Shown: positions 7,814-16,314 of the stretch, piece after piece
Layout of the letters: the number at the start of each line of letters is the position of its first letter
How positions within the stretch are numbered: position 1 is the stretch's first letter
Source: Streptomyces sp. NBC_01276
Lineage (GTDB): Bacteria > Actinomycetota > Actinomycetes > Streptomycetales > Streptomycetaceae
Direction of reading: 5' to 3'
NCBI RefSeq assembly: GCF_041435355.1
Contig: NZ_CP108442.1
Coordinates: forward strand, 5,392,501 to 5,456,500
Length of the DNA: 64,000 nt
The notes under the pieces: model-generated
Databases searched by the model: none
The model's input: the letters and a program-made list of their open reading frames with translations, nothing else
What the model was told of the DNA's origin: nothing
Translations under genes and position numbers: made by a program

Positions 7814-8005
7814 ATGCCCCGCCTTGCCGTGTTCGCCGTTGTCGTCTGCCTCCTGGCCGTGGCCGCCGCCGTGGTCGCCTTCGTGGAGGGCAGCTTCCTC
7901 GGAATCGTCTGGGTGCTGCTGGCCGGGCTGACGTCCAACATGGCCTGGTTCTACGTGCGCAAGGCCAAGGCCGACGAGCAGCGCCGGGCGCAGCAGACCG
8001 CCTAG
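7814..8005 (+). CDS. Small two-helix membrane protein
   Basis: A 63-residue protein with two hydrophobic segments, about residues 3-24 (LAVFAVVVCLLAVAAAVVAF) and 28-45 (LGIVWVLLAGLTSNMAWF), then a short charged tail (YVRKAKADEQRRAQQTA). The ATG at 7814 has GAGGAG about ten bases upstream. A perfect hairpin lies immediately 5' of that ribosome site. It diverges from the TerD-nuclease gene. No family is recognised. It is probably a cytoplasmic-membrane protein with its C-terminus inside, by the positive-inside rule. Confidence 0.65.
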   Translation: MPRLAVFAVVVCLLAVAAAVVAFVEGSFLGIVWVLLAGLTSNMAWFYVRKAKADEQRRAQQTA

Positions 8006-8059
8006 GACCCGCCCGCCGGGCTTGACCCTCACGTGGCGTGATGCCGCATCGTCGGGGGC

Positions 8060-8160
8060 GTGGAAGAGCACCTGACCGTGGGACGCGTCGCCGAGCTGGC
8101 CGGCGTGAGCGTCCGCACGCTTCATCAGTACGACGAGATCGGCCTCGTGCCGTCGTCCGC
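8060..8160 (+). pseudogene. MerR-family regulator, 5' remnant only
   Basis: A GTG at 8060 begins a typical MerR DNA-binding start (LTVGRVAELAGVSVRTLHQYDEIGLVP). After about 33 residues the similarity stops, and the reading frame continues as meaningless sequence. The rest of the helix-turn-helix wing and the effector domain are absent. The DNA passes directly into a methyltransferase fragment in another frame, so a deletion has probably joined two genes. No functional product is expected. Confidence 0.75.
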
Positions 8161-8478
8161 GCGGACCGCGACGTCACCGCGGTGGAACCGTCGGCCGTCA
8201 TGCGGGCGCAGCGGCCCCCGGGCGCGGCGCCGTGCGTGGCCGCCGGTGCGGAGAACCTCCCGTTCGAGGACGGGTCCTTCGACGCCGCGATGGCGGTCAG
8301 CACCGTCCACCACTGGCCGGACCCGATCGCCGGGCTGCGCGAGATGAAGCGGGTGGCCCGCCGCGTGGTGGTGTTCGCACTCCGCGACGACCTCGCCTCG
8401 GGCCGCTGGGCCGACCGCAACCGCGACCTCGTCGCCCTCGACGCGGCGGAGCTGGGCCTGCGCCTGCTCGTGGCCTGA
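8161..8478 (+). pseudogene. SAM-dependent methyltransferase, 3' remnant
   Basis: In the frame of codon 8161 the sequence reads DVTAVEPS, then AGAENLPFEDGSFDAAM, STVHHWPD and the post-motif strand VARRVVVFAL. These are class I methyltransferase motifs in order. The glycine-rich SAM-binding motif I that should precede EPS is missing, and the junction with the MerR fragment lies at about 8158-8165. The downstream part is also shorter than usual for the family. It is the distal half of a deletion scar, probably not translated. Confidence 0.75.
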
Positions 8479-8556
8479 CCCCGGCCGGCGGGGCGGGGGC
8501 CATCTGGGGCCCGTCGGCAGAGTGGCGCCCGGTCCCGCCGCTTTGCCGAAAGGACC

Positions 8557-9357
8557 TCAGCCGCCGGAGACCGTGCAGAGGCCGTCCGGGTCCTGCCAGA
8601 AGCGGTACAGGTTGTGGCCGCAGTAGGTCTCCAGCTCCGAGACGCCCAGACCGCGCAGGATGCCGTCCACCGCGCCGAAGAAGAACGCGTTCACCTCCGG
8701 GATCCACAGCAGCGCGAAGACCCCGATCAGCGCGAAGGGCGCCAGCGGCGCCAGTTCGCGGCGGGCCCGGTGCGAGAGCCAGGGCTCGATCACGCCGTAG
8801 CCGTCCAGCCCCGGGACCGGAAGGAAGTTCAGGATCGCCGCCGAGACCTGGAGCAGCGCCAGGAACGCCAGCGCGAAGCGGAACGTGAACGGGACGCCGT
8901 CCAGGGCGTCCAGCCAGAACGGCGCGGTGCAGACGGCCGCGAACAGCACGTTCGTCAGCGGGCCCGCGGCGGAGACCAGGCTGTGCTTCCAGCGGCCCCG
9001 GATCCGGTCCCGCTCGATGTACACCGCTCCGCCGGGCAGGCCCAGCCCGCCCAGGATCACGAACACGACCGGCAGCACGATGCTGAGCAGCGCGTGCGTG
9101 TACTTCAGCGGGTTCAGCGTCAGGTAGCCCTTCGCGCCGACCGTTATGTCACCGCCGTGCAGGGCGGTGCGGGCGTGCGCGTACTCGTGCAGGCACAGCG
9201 AGACGACCCACGCGGACGTCACGAACAGGAACACCGCCAGCCCCGGGCTGGCGGCGTACCCGGTCCACACCGCCCAGCCGGTGACCGCCATGACGGCGAC
9301 GATGCCGAGGAATACGGAACTGATCTGCCGCTCGCCGCGGCTGCCCTGGTGACCCAT
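8557..9357 (-). CDS. Site-2-protease-like M50 metalloprotease
   Basis: A 266-residue polytopic membrane protein. The zinc motif HEYAH is at residues 57-61 in the second hydrophobic segment (WVVSLCLHEYAHARTALHGGD), and the third-ligand motif NFLPVPGLDGY follows near residues 177-187, as in compact M50/S2P enzymes. Further motifs are LTLNPLKYTH and SAAGPLTN. Such enzymes cut substrates within the membrane, often anti-sigma factors; no substrate is apparent here. ATG 9357 was chosen; the frame remains open 18 codons upstream. Only 61 bp separate it from the divergent AfsR-like gene, so the promoters may overlap. Confidence 0.88.
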   Translation of the reverse strand: MGHQGSRGERQISSVFLGIVAVMAVTGWAVWTGYAASPGLAVFLFVTSAWVVSLCLHEYAHARTALHGGDITVGAKGYLTLNPLKYTHALLSIVLPVVFVILGGLGLPGGAVYIERDRIRGRWKHSLVSAAGPLTNVLFAAVCTAPFWLDALDGVPFTFRFALAFLALLQVSAAILNFLPVPGLDGYGVIEPWLSHRARRELAPLAPFALIGVFALLWIPEVNAFFFGAVDGILRGLGVSELETYCGHNLYRFWQDPDGLCTVSGG

Positions 9358-9418
9358 GCGGCGAAACCTATCCCGGTGACCGGGCGGGCCCGGCTCCGGG
9401 TCCGGGGACAATGGGCCG

Positions 9419-12400
9419 GTGCGCTACGCGATCCTCGGTACCACCCAGGCCACCCACGACGACGGGACCACCGTCGCCGTGGGCGGCGCGCGCCTGCGGG
9501 CGCTCCTGACCGCGCTCGCCCTGCGTCCGGGGCGGGCGGTACCGGCCGCGCTGCTCGTCGGCGAGGTCTGGGACGCCGACCCGCCGGCCGAGGCCGTGCC
9601 CGCGCTCCAGGCGCTGGTGGGGCGGCTGCGACGGGCGCTGGGGCACGCCGCCGTGCGCTCGGGCCCGGGCGGCTACCTGCTGGACGCGGAGCGCGAGGAC
9701 GTCGACGCCTTCCGCTTCGAACGGCTCGTACGGGCCGCCGCCGACGTGCCGGACCCGGCCGGGGCGGCGGCCCTGTACGACGAGGCCCTCGCGCTGTGGC
9801 GGGGCCCGGCGCTGGCCTCGCTGCCCGAGGCGACGGCGGAGGCCGCGCGCTGGGAAGCCGTACGGATGGACGCGCGGCGGGGCCGGCTCGGTGTGGCCCT
9901 GGCGCTGGGCGAGGCGGAGGCGGCCCTGCCGGAACTGGCCGAGCTGTGCGCCCGGCAGCCCCTGGACGAGTCCCTGCAGGTGCTGCGGATCAGGGCCCTG
10001 CGGGCGGCGGGCCGGCCGGCGCAGGCACTGGCCGCCTACGAGGCCGTCCGCCGTGACCTGTCGGCCCGCCTCGGCACGGACCCGGGCCCCCAGCTCCGCG
10101 CCCTCCACGCCGAACTCCTGGACCCGGCCGCGGCGCCGGGCACCCCGGCCCGTCACGATCCCGCCCCGGGACCCGTCCGGGGGGCCGAGGCGTCCGCCCC
10201 GACCGGGGCCACCCCGGCCCCGGCCCCCGACCGGGCACCCCAGCCCCAGCCCCCGCACCCGGCCGCCCCGCACCCGGTAGCCCAGGCGACGGCCGCCCCG
10301 CACCCGGTCACCCCGCACCCGGCCGCCCCGGCGACGGCCTTCGCGGCCTGGGGCAAGCCGTCCCGGGGCCCTGTCCACGGGACCGGGGAGTCCGTCCCGG
10401 CCCCGCCGGCCGAGGTCGCTGCCGACCCCGCGGCGGCCCGGCCCCCGGGCGGAGCCACCCCGCCGGCCGCCCCGGCGACGGGCACCGGCCGCGCGCACCG
10501 GGACCAGCCCCAGCCCCAGCCCCCGGCCCCCGCCGCACCCGCACCGCAGGCCCCCGCCGGGAACCTGCGGGCGCGGCTCACCTCCTTCGTCGGGCGGGAG
10601 GGGGACATCCGCGTGCTCGGGGAGGACCTCGGGCGGGCCCGGCTCGTCACGCTCCTCGGGCCCGGCGGGGCCGGCAAGACGCGGCTGTCCCAGGAGGCCG
10701 CCGAGTGGCACGCCCCCCGCTCCGGGGCCTGGCCCGACGGGGTGTGGCTCGTCGAGCTCGCACCCGTGGACGACCCCGAGGACGTCGCCGAGGCCGCCCT
10801 CGCCGCGCTCGGCGCCCGTGAGACGAAGCTGCGCGGCGCCGCCGCCGAGGAACTGCGCGCGCTCACCGAGCGCGCCGGGGACGCCCCGCTCGACCGGCTC
10901 GCCGAACACTGCTCCCGCCGCCGGCTCCTGCTGCTCCTGGACAACTGCGAGCACGTCGTCGGCGCCGCCGCCGAACTCGCGGAACGGCTGCTGACCCACT
11001 GCCCCGGCGTACAGATCCTCGCCACCAGCCGCGAACCCCTCGGCGTGCCGGGCGAGTTCCTGCGCCCGGTCGAACCGCTGCCCGACCCCGTCGCGCTGTC
11101 GCTCCTCGACGACCGCGGATCCGCCGTGCGGCCGGGCTTCAGCATCGCCGACGACCCGGACGCCGCGTCCGAGATCTGCCGCCGCCTCGACGGACTGCCG
11201 CTGGCCATCGAACTGGCCGCCGCGCGGCTGCGGCTGCTCACCCCGCGCCAGATCGCCGACCGGCTCGACGACCGCTTCCGCCTCCTCACCGGCGGCGCCC
11301 GCACCGTCCTGCCCCGCCAGCAGACCCTGCGTGCGGTCGTCGACTGGTCCTGGGACCTCCTCGACGCCTCCGAACGGGCCGTCCTCGCCCGTCTGTCGGT
11401 CTTCGCGGGCGGCTGCGACCTGGCCGCCGCCGAAGCCGTCTGCGCCGAACCGGGCGACGACGGCGACGTCGCCGACGTCCTCGGCTCCCTCGTCGACAAG
11501 TCCCTCGTCGTCGCCGAACCCGACGAGCGCGTCGGCGGGATGCGCTACCGCCTCCTGGAGACCGTCGCCGAGTACGCGGCCGAGCGCCTCGACGGGTCCG
11601 CCGGCGACCGCCCCGCAACCGAGCGCCGTCACCTCGTCCACTACCGCGAACTCGCCCGCACCGCCGAGCCCCTGCTCCGCGGCCACGGCCAGCGCGCCGC
11701 CACCGAGCGGATCACCACCGAGTACGAGAACATCCGTACCGCCCTGCGCTGCGCCGTCGCCGGCCGGGAAGCCGACGAGGTGCTCTGCCTCGTCCACGCC
11801 CTGAGCTGGTACTGGCACATGCACGACCTGCGCACCGAGTCCCGCCACTGGGCCGAAGCGGCCGCCGCCCTGGGCCCCGACCCCTTCGCGGCGCCCGTGA
11901 CCCCCGCCGAGCCCGTGTACGAGCAGCTCGTGGCCTCGCCCCCGCCCTACTCCGACGAGGCGCTCGCCGAGGCCTGGCGGGCCCTGCACCTGGTGCGGCT
12001 GGCCTCCCGGGACCAGAGCAGCGCCGGCTGGGACGCCCCGGAGGTCCGCGCCCAGGTCAAAGGCGTCCTCGCCGCCTACCGGCCCGGACTCCCGCAGACC
12101 TGCCGCACCCCCGGCTCCCTGTGGGTCTACGCCGTCATGATCACGGGCGATCCGGGGCTGCTCCAGCGCGTCGTCGACGAGACCGTCAGCACCGCCCGCG
12201 CGCTCGGCTACCGCTGGGAACTGGCCACCGCCCTCCAGCTCCGCGCCAACATCCTCGCCAACCGCGCCGACTGGGCGGGCGACGCCACCCGCGACGCCGA
12301 GGAGAGCCTGGCCCTCTTCCGTGAACTCGGCGACGCCTGGGGCTGCGCCGAGGCGCTCTCCGCGCGCGCCGAGGCCCTGGAGAAGCGCGGCGAGTTCGCC

Positions 12401-13087
12401 CTGGCCGGGCAGTGCTACGCCGAGGCGGTCGCCTACGCCGAACGCCTCGGCGCCAAGGCGCAGGTGACGGTCCTTCGGGTGAGGATGGCCGGAGTGCTCG
12501 CCGAGGGCGGCCGGACGGAGGAGGCCGAGGAGCTCCTCGACGAGATCACCGCCACGGCGCAGAGCTACGGCAACGAGGCCGTGCCCGCCGCCCGGATGTT
12601 CCTCGCCGGCATCTTCGGCCGCACGGGCCGGATCCCCGAGGCGCGCGCACAGCTGCAGAGCCTGCGGGAGGAATTCGCCTTCGGGGCGTTCGCCGTCTTC
12701 GACGGGTTCCTGCTGGGCACCATGGCCTGGCTCGACAACCAGGAGGGGCTGTACGCGGAGGCCCTCGAACGGCTGCGCCCGGCCATGGGGATGGTCCAGG
12801 ACCCGATGGCCCGGCTGATGGCCCCGCACATGCCGGCGGTGTACCTGCTGATCGCCGCCTGCTCCCTGGTCTCGCTGGGCGGCTCCGGCGGCGCGTACGA
12901 CGGCGCGCGGCTGATGGGGGCCTACCGGGCGCTGCTGCCGCCCGAGCACTTCTCCGTGGCCACCGAACGCGAGGACGCCGCCCGCACCGAGGAGCTGGCG
13001 CGGGCGGAGCTGGGGGACGCCGGGTACGAGGCCGCGTACGCCGAAGGCGGCGGCCTCACCCTGGAGGAGGCCACCGCCCTCATCTGA
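9419..13087 (+). CDS. AfsR/BTAD-family transcriptional regulator with NB-ARC and TPR-like regions
   Basis: A large regulator of 1222 residues starting at GTG 9419. The order is an OmpR-like winged helix (about 1-95), a BTAD domain (about 95-240, ending RRDLSARLGTDPGPQLRALH), a Pro/Ala-rich linker (about 240-380), an NB-ARC ATPase with P-loop GPGGAGKTR (near 413) and Walker B LLLLLDNCEHV, and the GLPLAIELAAARL motif. Helical TPR-like repeats fill the last about 450 residues. SARP-type regulators activate secondary-metabolism or export genes. It is convergent with a DrrAB-type exporter, not with a biosynthetic cluster, so its target is uncertain. The BTAD-NB-ARC-TPR layout is that of AfsR, but identity with AfsR itself is not claimed. 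Confidence 0.9.
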   Translation: MRYAILGTTQATHDDGTTVAVGGARLRALLTALALRPGRAVPAALLVGEVWDADPPAEAVPALQALVGRLRRALGHAAVRSGPGGYLLDAEREDVDAFRFERLVRAAADVPDPAGAAALYDEALALWRGPALASLPEATAEAARWEAVRMDARRGRLGVALALGEAEAALPELAELCARQPLDESLQVLRIRALRAAGRPAQALAAYEAVRRDLSARLGTDPGPQLRALHAELLDPAAAPGTPARHDPAPGPVRGAEASAPTGATPAPAPDRAPQPQPPHPAAPHPVAQATAAPHPVTPHPAAPATAFAAWGKPSRGPVHGTGESVPAPPAEVAADPAAARPPGGATPPAAPATGTGRAHRDQPQPQPPAPAAPAPQAPAGNLRARLTSFVGREGDIRVLGEDLGRARLVTLLGPGGAGKTRLSQEAAEWHAPRSGAWPDGVWLVELAPVDDPEDVAEAALAALGARETKLRGAAAEELRALTERAGDAPLDRLAEHCSRRRLLLLLDNCEHVVGAAAELAERLLTHCPGVQILATSREPLGVPGEFLRPVEPLPDPVALSLLDDRGSAVRPGFSIADDPDAASEICRRLDGLPLAIELAAARLRLLTPRQIADRLDDRFRLLTGGARTVLPRQQTLRAVVDWSWDLLDASERAVLARLSVFAGGCDLAAAEAVCAEPGDDGDVADVLGSLVDKSLVVAEPDERVGGMRYRLLETVAEYAAERLDGSAGDRPATERRHLVHYRELARTAEPLLRGHGQRAATERITTEYENIRTALRCAVAGREADEVLCLVHALSWYWHMHDLRTESRHWAEAAAALGPDPFAAPVTPAEPVYEQLVASPPPYSDEALAEAWRALHLVRLASRDQSSAGWDAPEVRAQVKGVLAAYRPGLPQTCRTPGSLWVYAVMITGDPGLLQRVVDETVSTARALGYRWELATALQLRANILANRADWAGDATRDAEESLALFRELGDAWGCAEALSARAEALEKRGEFALAGQCYAEAVAYAERLGAKAQVTVLRVRMAGVLAEGGRTEEAEELLDEITATAQSYGNEAVPAARMFLAGIFGRTGRIPEARAQLQSLREEFAFGAFAVFDGFLLGTMAWLDNQEGLYAEALERLRPAMGMVQDPMARLMAPHMPAVYLLIAACSLVSLGGSGGAYDGARLMGAYRALLPPEHFSVATEREDAARTEELARAELGDAGYEAAYAEGGGLTLEEATALI

Positions 13088-13149
13088 TCCCCCGCCGTCC
13101 CCCGTGGGGTCCGTCCGGGACGCGATCCGAACGGACCGGCCGGCCCGGA

Positions 13150-14001
13150 TCAGGTCTTCTGGCGGAACTTGCGGACGGCCAGCGGCATGGTGACGGCGGT
13201 GAGGCCCACCGACCAGGCCAGGGTGATCCACACGGAGTTCCCGAGGGGGGTCCCGTTGATCAGGCCGCGGGCCGCGTCGGCCAGGTTCGAGAGCGGGTTG
13301 ACGTCCGTGAAGCTCTGGAGCCAGCCCGGCATCGTCGTCGGCGGGGCGAAGATCGAGCTGCCGAACTGGAGCGGCATCAGCACCAGCATCGCCATGCCCT
13401 GCACGGCCTGGGCGGTCTTCATGGTGAGACCCAGCAGGATGAAGATCCACATCAGCGAGGCGCCGAAGACGGCCGACAGCCCGATGGCGAGGAACAGGTC
13501 CAGCACCGAGGACTTGATCGACAGTCCGAGCAGGAAGCCCATCCCGAGCAGGATCGCGATGGCGACCATCATCCGGCCGAGCTCGACCACGATCTTGGCG
13601 ATGAGCACCGAGGAGCGGGCGATCGGCATGGACCGGAACCGGTCCATCACGCCCTTCTTGAAGTCGTCGTTGACCCCGGTCCCGACACCCATCGCGATGT
13701 TCATGCCCATCATCGCCATCAGGCCCGGGACCACGTAGTTGACGTACTCGCCCTGGTTGCCCTTGCCGGAGATCGCACCGCCGAAGACGAACACGAACAG
13801 CAGCGTGAAGATGATCGGCATGAACAGGACGTCGAACATCGACTCAGGGTCCTGCTTGATCTGCAGGACGTTGCGGCGGGCCAGGGCGCCGATGTGCCGC
13901 AGGTTGCCGCGCAGGCCGATCCGGCTCTCGGCCGGGTGCGGCGGCCCGGCGGCCGGGGAGGCCGCCGGGGTGCTGGGCTTCGTCGTGGTTACGGTGCTCA
14001 T
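13150..14001 (-). CDS. ABC-2 type exporter permease (DrrB-like)
   Basis: A membrane protein of 283 residues with a cytoplasmic Pro/Ala-rich N-terminus, then about six hydrophobic helices. Typical ABC-2/DrrB features are FDVLFMPIIFTLLFVFVFG, the YVVPGLMAMMGMNIAMG segment, the amphipathic DRFRSMPIARS loop and NPLSNLADAARGLINGTP near the C-terminus. Its ATG (14001) overlaps the stop of the upstream ATPase gene by four bases (ATGA), so the two are translationally coupled and form one transporter. Related pairs export daunorubicin and other lipophilic drugs or lipids; the cargo here is unknown. Confidence 0.9.
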   Translation of the reverse strand: MSTVTTTKPSTPAASPAAGPPHPAESRIGLRGNLRHIGALARRNVLQIKQDPESMFDVLFMPIIFTLLFVFVFGGAISGKGNQGEYVNYVVPGLMAMMGMNIAMGVGTGVNDDFKKGVMDRFRSMPIARSSVLIAKIVVELGRMMVAIAILLGMGFLLGLSIKSSVLDLFLAIGLSAVFGASLMWIFILLGLTMKTAQAVQGMAMLVLMPLQFGSSIFAPPTTMPGWLQSFTDVNPLSNLADAARGLINGTPLGNSVWITLAWSVGLTAVTMPLAVRKFRQKT

Positions 14002-15017
14002 GCCGCGACCTCCTCGGTCTGCTCGGTGGAAAGGGAGTCCTCGGCGCTGGGCTTCTGGCCGGTGATGGACAGGAAGACCTCGTCGAGGCTGGGCAGGTAG
14101 GTGCCGATGTCGGAGATGGCGTACCCGCGGGCCGCCAGCAGGCCGACGACGGCGGTCAGCTGCTCGTCGGCCAGGATCGGCACCAGCAGCGTCCCCTCGT
14201 CCGGGACGGCCTGGGAGCCGGCGACGCCGTCCAGCCCGGTCTCGGCGAGGGCGCGGGCCATGCCCGGCAGGTCGGCCGGATCGGCCGGCCGGATGCGCAG
14301 GGTGCGCCCGCCGACGCGCGCCTTCAGCTCGTCGACCTTCCCGTTGGCGATGACCTTGCCGCGGTCGATGACCGTCAGCTCGCTCGCGAGCTGCTCGGCC
14401 TCCTCCATGTACTGGGTGGTGAGCAGCACGGTGGCGCCCTCGGCGACCATCCGCTGCACCTCGTCCCACACCTCGTTGCGGGTACGGGGGTCCAGGCCGG
14501 TGGTCGGCTCGTCCAGGTAGAGCACGGCCGGGCGGCCGATCATCGAGGCCGCCAGGTCGAGGCGCCGGCGCATGCCGCCTGAGTAGTTCATCACGGCCTT
14601 CTTCGCGGCCTCGGTCAGGGAGAACCGCTCCAGCAGCTCGTCGGCGCGGGTCCGGGCGTCCTTGCGGGACAGGTCCAGCAGCCGCCCGATCATGTAGAGG
14701 TTCTCCCAGCCGGAGAGCTTCTCGTCGACCGAGGCGTACTGGCCGGTCAGGCCTATGGTGCGGCGCAGCTGCCGGGGCTGGCGGACCACGTCGAAGCCCG
14801 CGACCCGGGCGGTGCCGGCGTCCGGGACGATCAGGGTGGACAGGCAGCGGACCAGGGTGGTCTTGCCCGCCCCGTTGGGGCCGAGGACACCGAGGACGGT
14901 GCCTTCGCGCACGTCCAGGTCGACCCCGTCGAGGGCCTTGGTCTCGCCGTAGTGCTTGACCAGTCCCCGGACCTCCACGGCGTGGGGAGCGTTGTCGTTT
15001 CGCGTCATGTCCACCAT
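13998..15017 (-). CDS. ABC exporter ATP-binding subunit (DrrA-like)
   Basis: The product is about 339 residues. Visible motifs are Walker A GPNGAGKTT, the Q-loop LTGQYASVDE, the ABC signature YSGGMRRRLDLA, Walker B VLYLDEPTTGLD, and a DrrA-type C-terminal domain (about 100 residues after the switch His region). Two closely spaced starts are possible, ATG 15017 and ATG 15008; I chose the upstream one. A hairpin at 15076-15112 isolates it from panB, so the ATPase-permease pair forms its own two-gene operon. The neighbouring AfsR-like regulator gene runs towards it. Confidence 0.9.
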   Translation of the reverse strand: MVDMTRNDNAPHAVEVRGLVKHYGETKALDGVDLDVREGTVLGVLGPNGAGKTTLVRCLSTLIVPDAGTARVAGFDVVRQPRQLRRTIGLTGQYASVDEKLSGWENLYMIGRLLDLSRKDARTRADELLERFSLTEAAKKAVMNYSGGMRRRLDLAASMIGRPAVLYLDEPTTGLDPRTRNEVWDEVQRMVAEGATVLLTTQYMEEAEQLASELTVIDRGKVIANGKVDELKARVGGRTLRIRPADPADLPGMARALAETGLDGVAGSQAVPDEGTLLVPILADEQLTAVVGLLAARGYAISDIGTYLPSLDEVFLSITGQKPSAEDSLSTEQTEEVAA

Positions 15018-15075
15018 GGGACCACCCGCCGCTGACAAAGCTCCGACAGCCGACCGACAGGTGACCGACGGGAAG

Positions 15076-15112
15076 CCGACGGCCCGCCGACGTCGTGTCG
15101 GCGGGCCGTCGG
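15076..15112. terminator. Perfect 16-bp hairpin terminator after panB
   Basis: Arms 15076-15091 and 15097-15112 are exactly complementary around five bases. The hairpin lies between the panB stop and the start of the exporter ATPase gene, both on the minus strand, and would end the panB transcript. Confidence 0.75.
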
Positions 15113-15147
15113 TCACCACCCGGCGGGGCCGCGCGGCCCCGGCGGAC

Positions 15148-16008
15148 TCAGTGGAAGGCGTGCTCCGGCTGCGGGAACGTTCCGCCGACCACGTCCTCGG
15201 CGAAGGCCTTCGCCGCGTCCGTCATCGTGCTCCGCAGGTTCGCGTACTGCTTCACGAACTTCGGCATCTTCCCGCCGGTCAGGCCCATCATGTCGGTCCA
15301 CACCAGGACCTGCGCGTCGCACTCCGACCCGGCGCCGATACCGACGGTCGGGATGTGCAGGGACCGGGTGACCTCGGCGGCCAGCTCGGCCGGGACCAGT
15401 TCCAGGACCACCGCGAACGCGCCCGCGTCCTGCGCTGCCTTGGCGTCGCGCAGCAGCTGGTGCGCGGCCTCGTCGCTGCGGCCCTGCACCCGGTAGCCCA
15501 TGGCGTTCACGGACTGCGGGGTCAGGCCCAGGTGGGACATGACGGGGATGCCGGACTGCACGATCAGCTCGGTCTGGGCCAGCGACCGCTCGCCGCCCTC
15601 CAGCTTGACCGCGCCGACCCCGGCCTCCTTGACCAGCCGGGTCGCGCTGCGCAGGGCCTGCACGGCGCCTTCCTGGTACGAGCCGAAGGGCAGGTCGCCG
15701 ACGATCAGGGCCCGGCTGGTGCCCCGTACGACGGCCGCCGACAGCAGGGTCATCTCGTCCATCGTCACGGGGACGGTGGTCTCGTAGCCGAGGTGGCAGT
15801 TGCCCATCGAGTCACCGACGAGCATCACCGGGATGCCGGCCTCGTCGAAGACGGACGCCGTCATGGCGTCGTAGGCGGTGAGCATGGGCCACTTCTCGCC
15901 GCGCTCCTTGGCGAGGGCGAGGTCGCGGACGGTGATGCGCCGGGTGCCCGCACCTCCGTACAGGGTGGGGGAGGAGGCTTCGCGGGCAGGCGAAACGGCG
16001 TGCGTCAT
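15148..16008 (-). CDS. panB: 3-methyl-2-oxobutanoate hydroxymethyltransferase
   Basis: PanB transfers a hydroxymethyl group from 5,10-methylene-tetrahydrofolate to 2-oxoisovalerate, the first step of pantothenate synthesis. The 286-residue product shows the family core: MLTAYDAMTASVFDEAG, VGDSMGN with the Mg-binding Asp, LPFGSYQ, KLEGG, SHLGLTPQS and VLELVP, with GIGAGSECDAQVLVW at the active-site end. ATG 16008 has an AAGGAG site eight bases upstream; an ATG seven codons earlier contains that site and is less likely. A hairpin downstream marks it as a single-gene unit. Confidence 0.95.
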   Translation of the reverse strand: MTHAVSPAREASSPTLYGGAGTRRITVRDLALAKERGEKWPMLTAYDAMTASVFDEAGIPVMLVGDSMGNCHLGYETTVPVTMDEMTLLSAAVVRGTSRALIVGDLPFGSYQEGAVQALRSATRLVKEAGVGAVKLEGGERSLAQTELIVQSGIPVMSHLGLTPQSVNAMGYRVQGRSDEAAHQLLRDAKAAQDAGAFAVVLELVPAELAAEVTRSLHIPTVGIGAGSECDAQVLVWTDMMGLTGGKMPKFVKQYANLRSTMTDAAKAFAEDVVGGTFPQPEHAFH

Positions 16009-16314
16009 TGCAACTGCTCCTTGTGTCATCTCGAGGCGCCCTCACGGCGTCCCCGGACTCACCCACCATGGTGGCACCCTCGGCGCCGTGCGCGGAAGTG
16101 GCCGGGTTCCGACGCGCTGACCCGTACGTCACACTCCTGGCCCGCCTCCGGGCGCGCACGAGCCAATGTGCGCGTTTCGTGACAAGCGGAACCCTTGCCG
16201 CACGGCCGTTCGTCCTCCCGGTCGTACGGCCGCGAGGACGGCACGGAAGGCTCCGTACATCGCCTAGGGTCAAGGGGCGGAGACGGAGCGCGAGCACGGC
16301 AGCGAGGACATGGC

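Noticed and set aside
5558..8125. An upstream extension of the TerD gene to 8125
   Set aside because: The added 174 codons are Arg/Gly-rich and cross the inverted repeat and the small membrane-protein gene. The TerD domain starts at MQEIQKG.
9368..13450. A 1360-codon open frame on the minus strand
   Set aside because: It lies antisense to the AfsR-like gene with its clear motifs. Gly/Arg/Ala/Glu-rich composition without domains is a shadow of high third-position GC.
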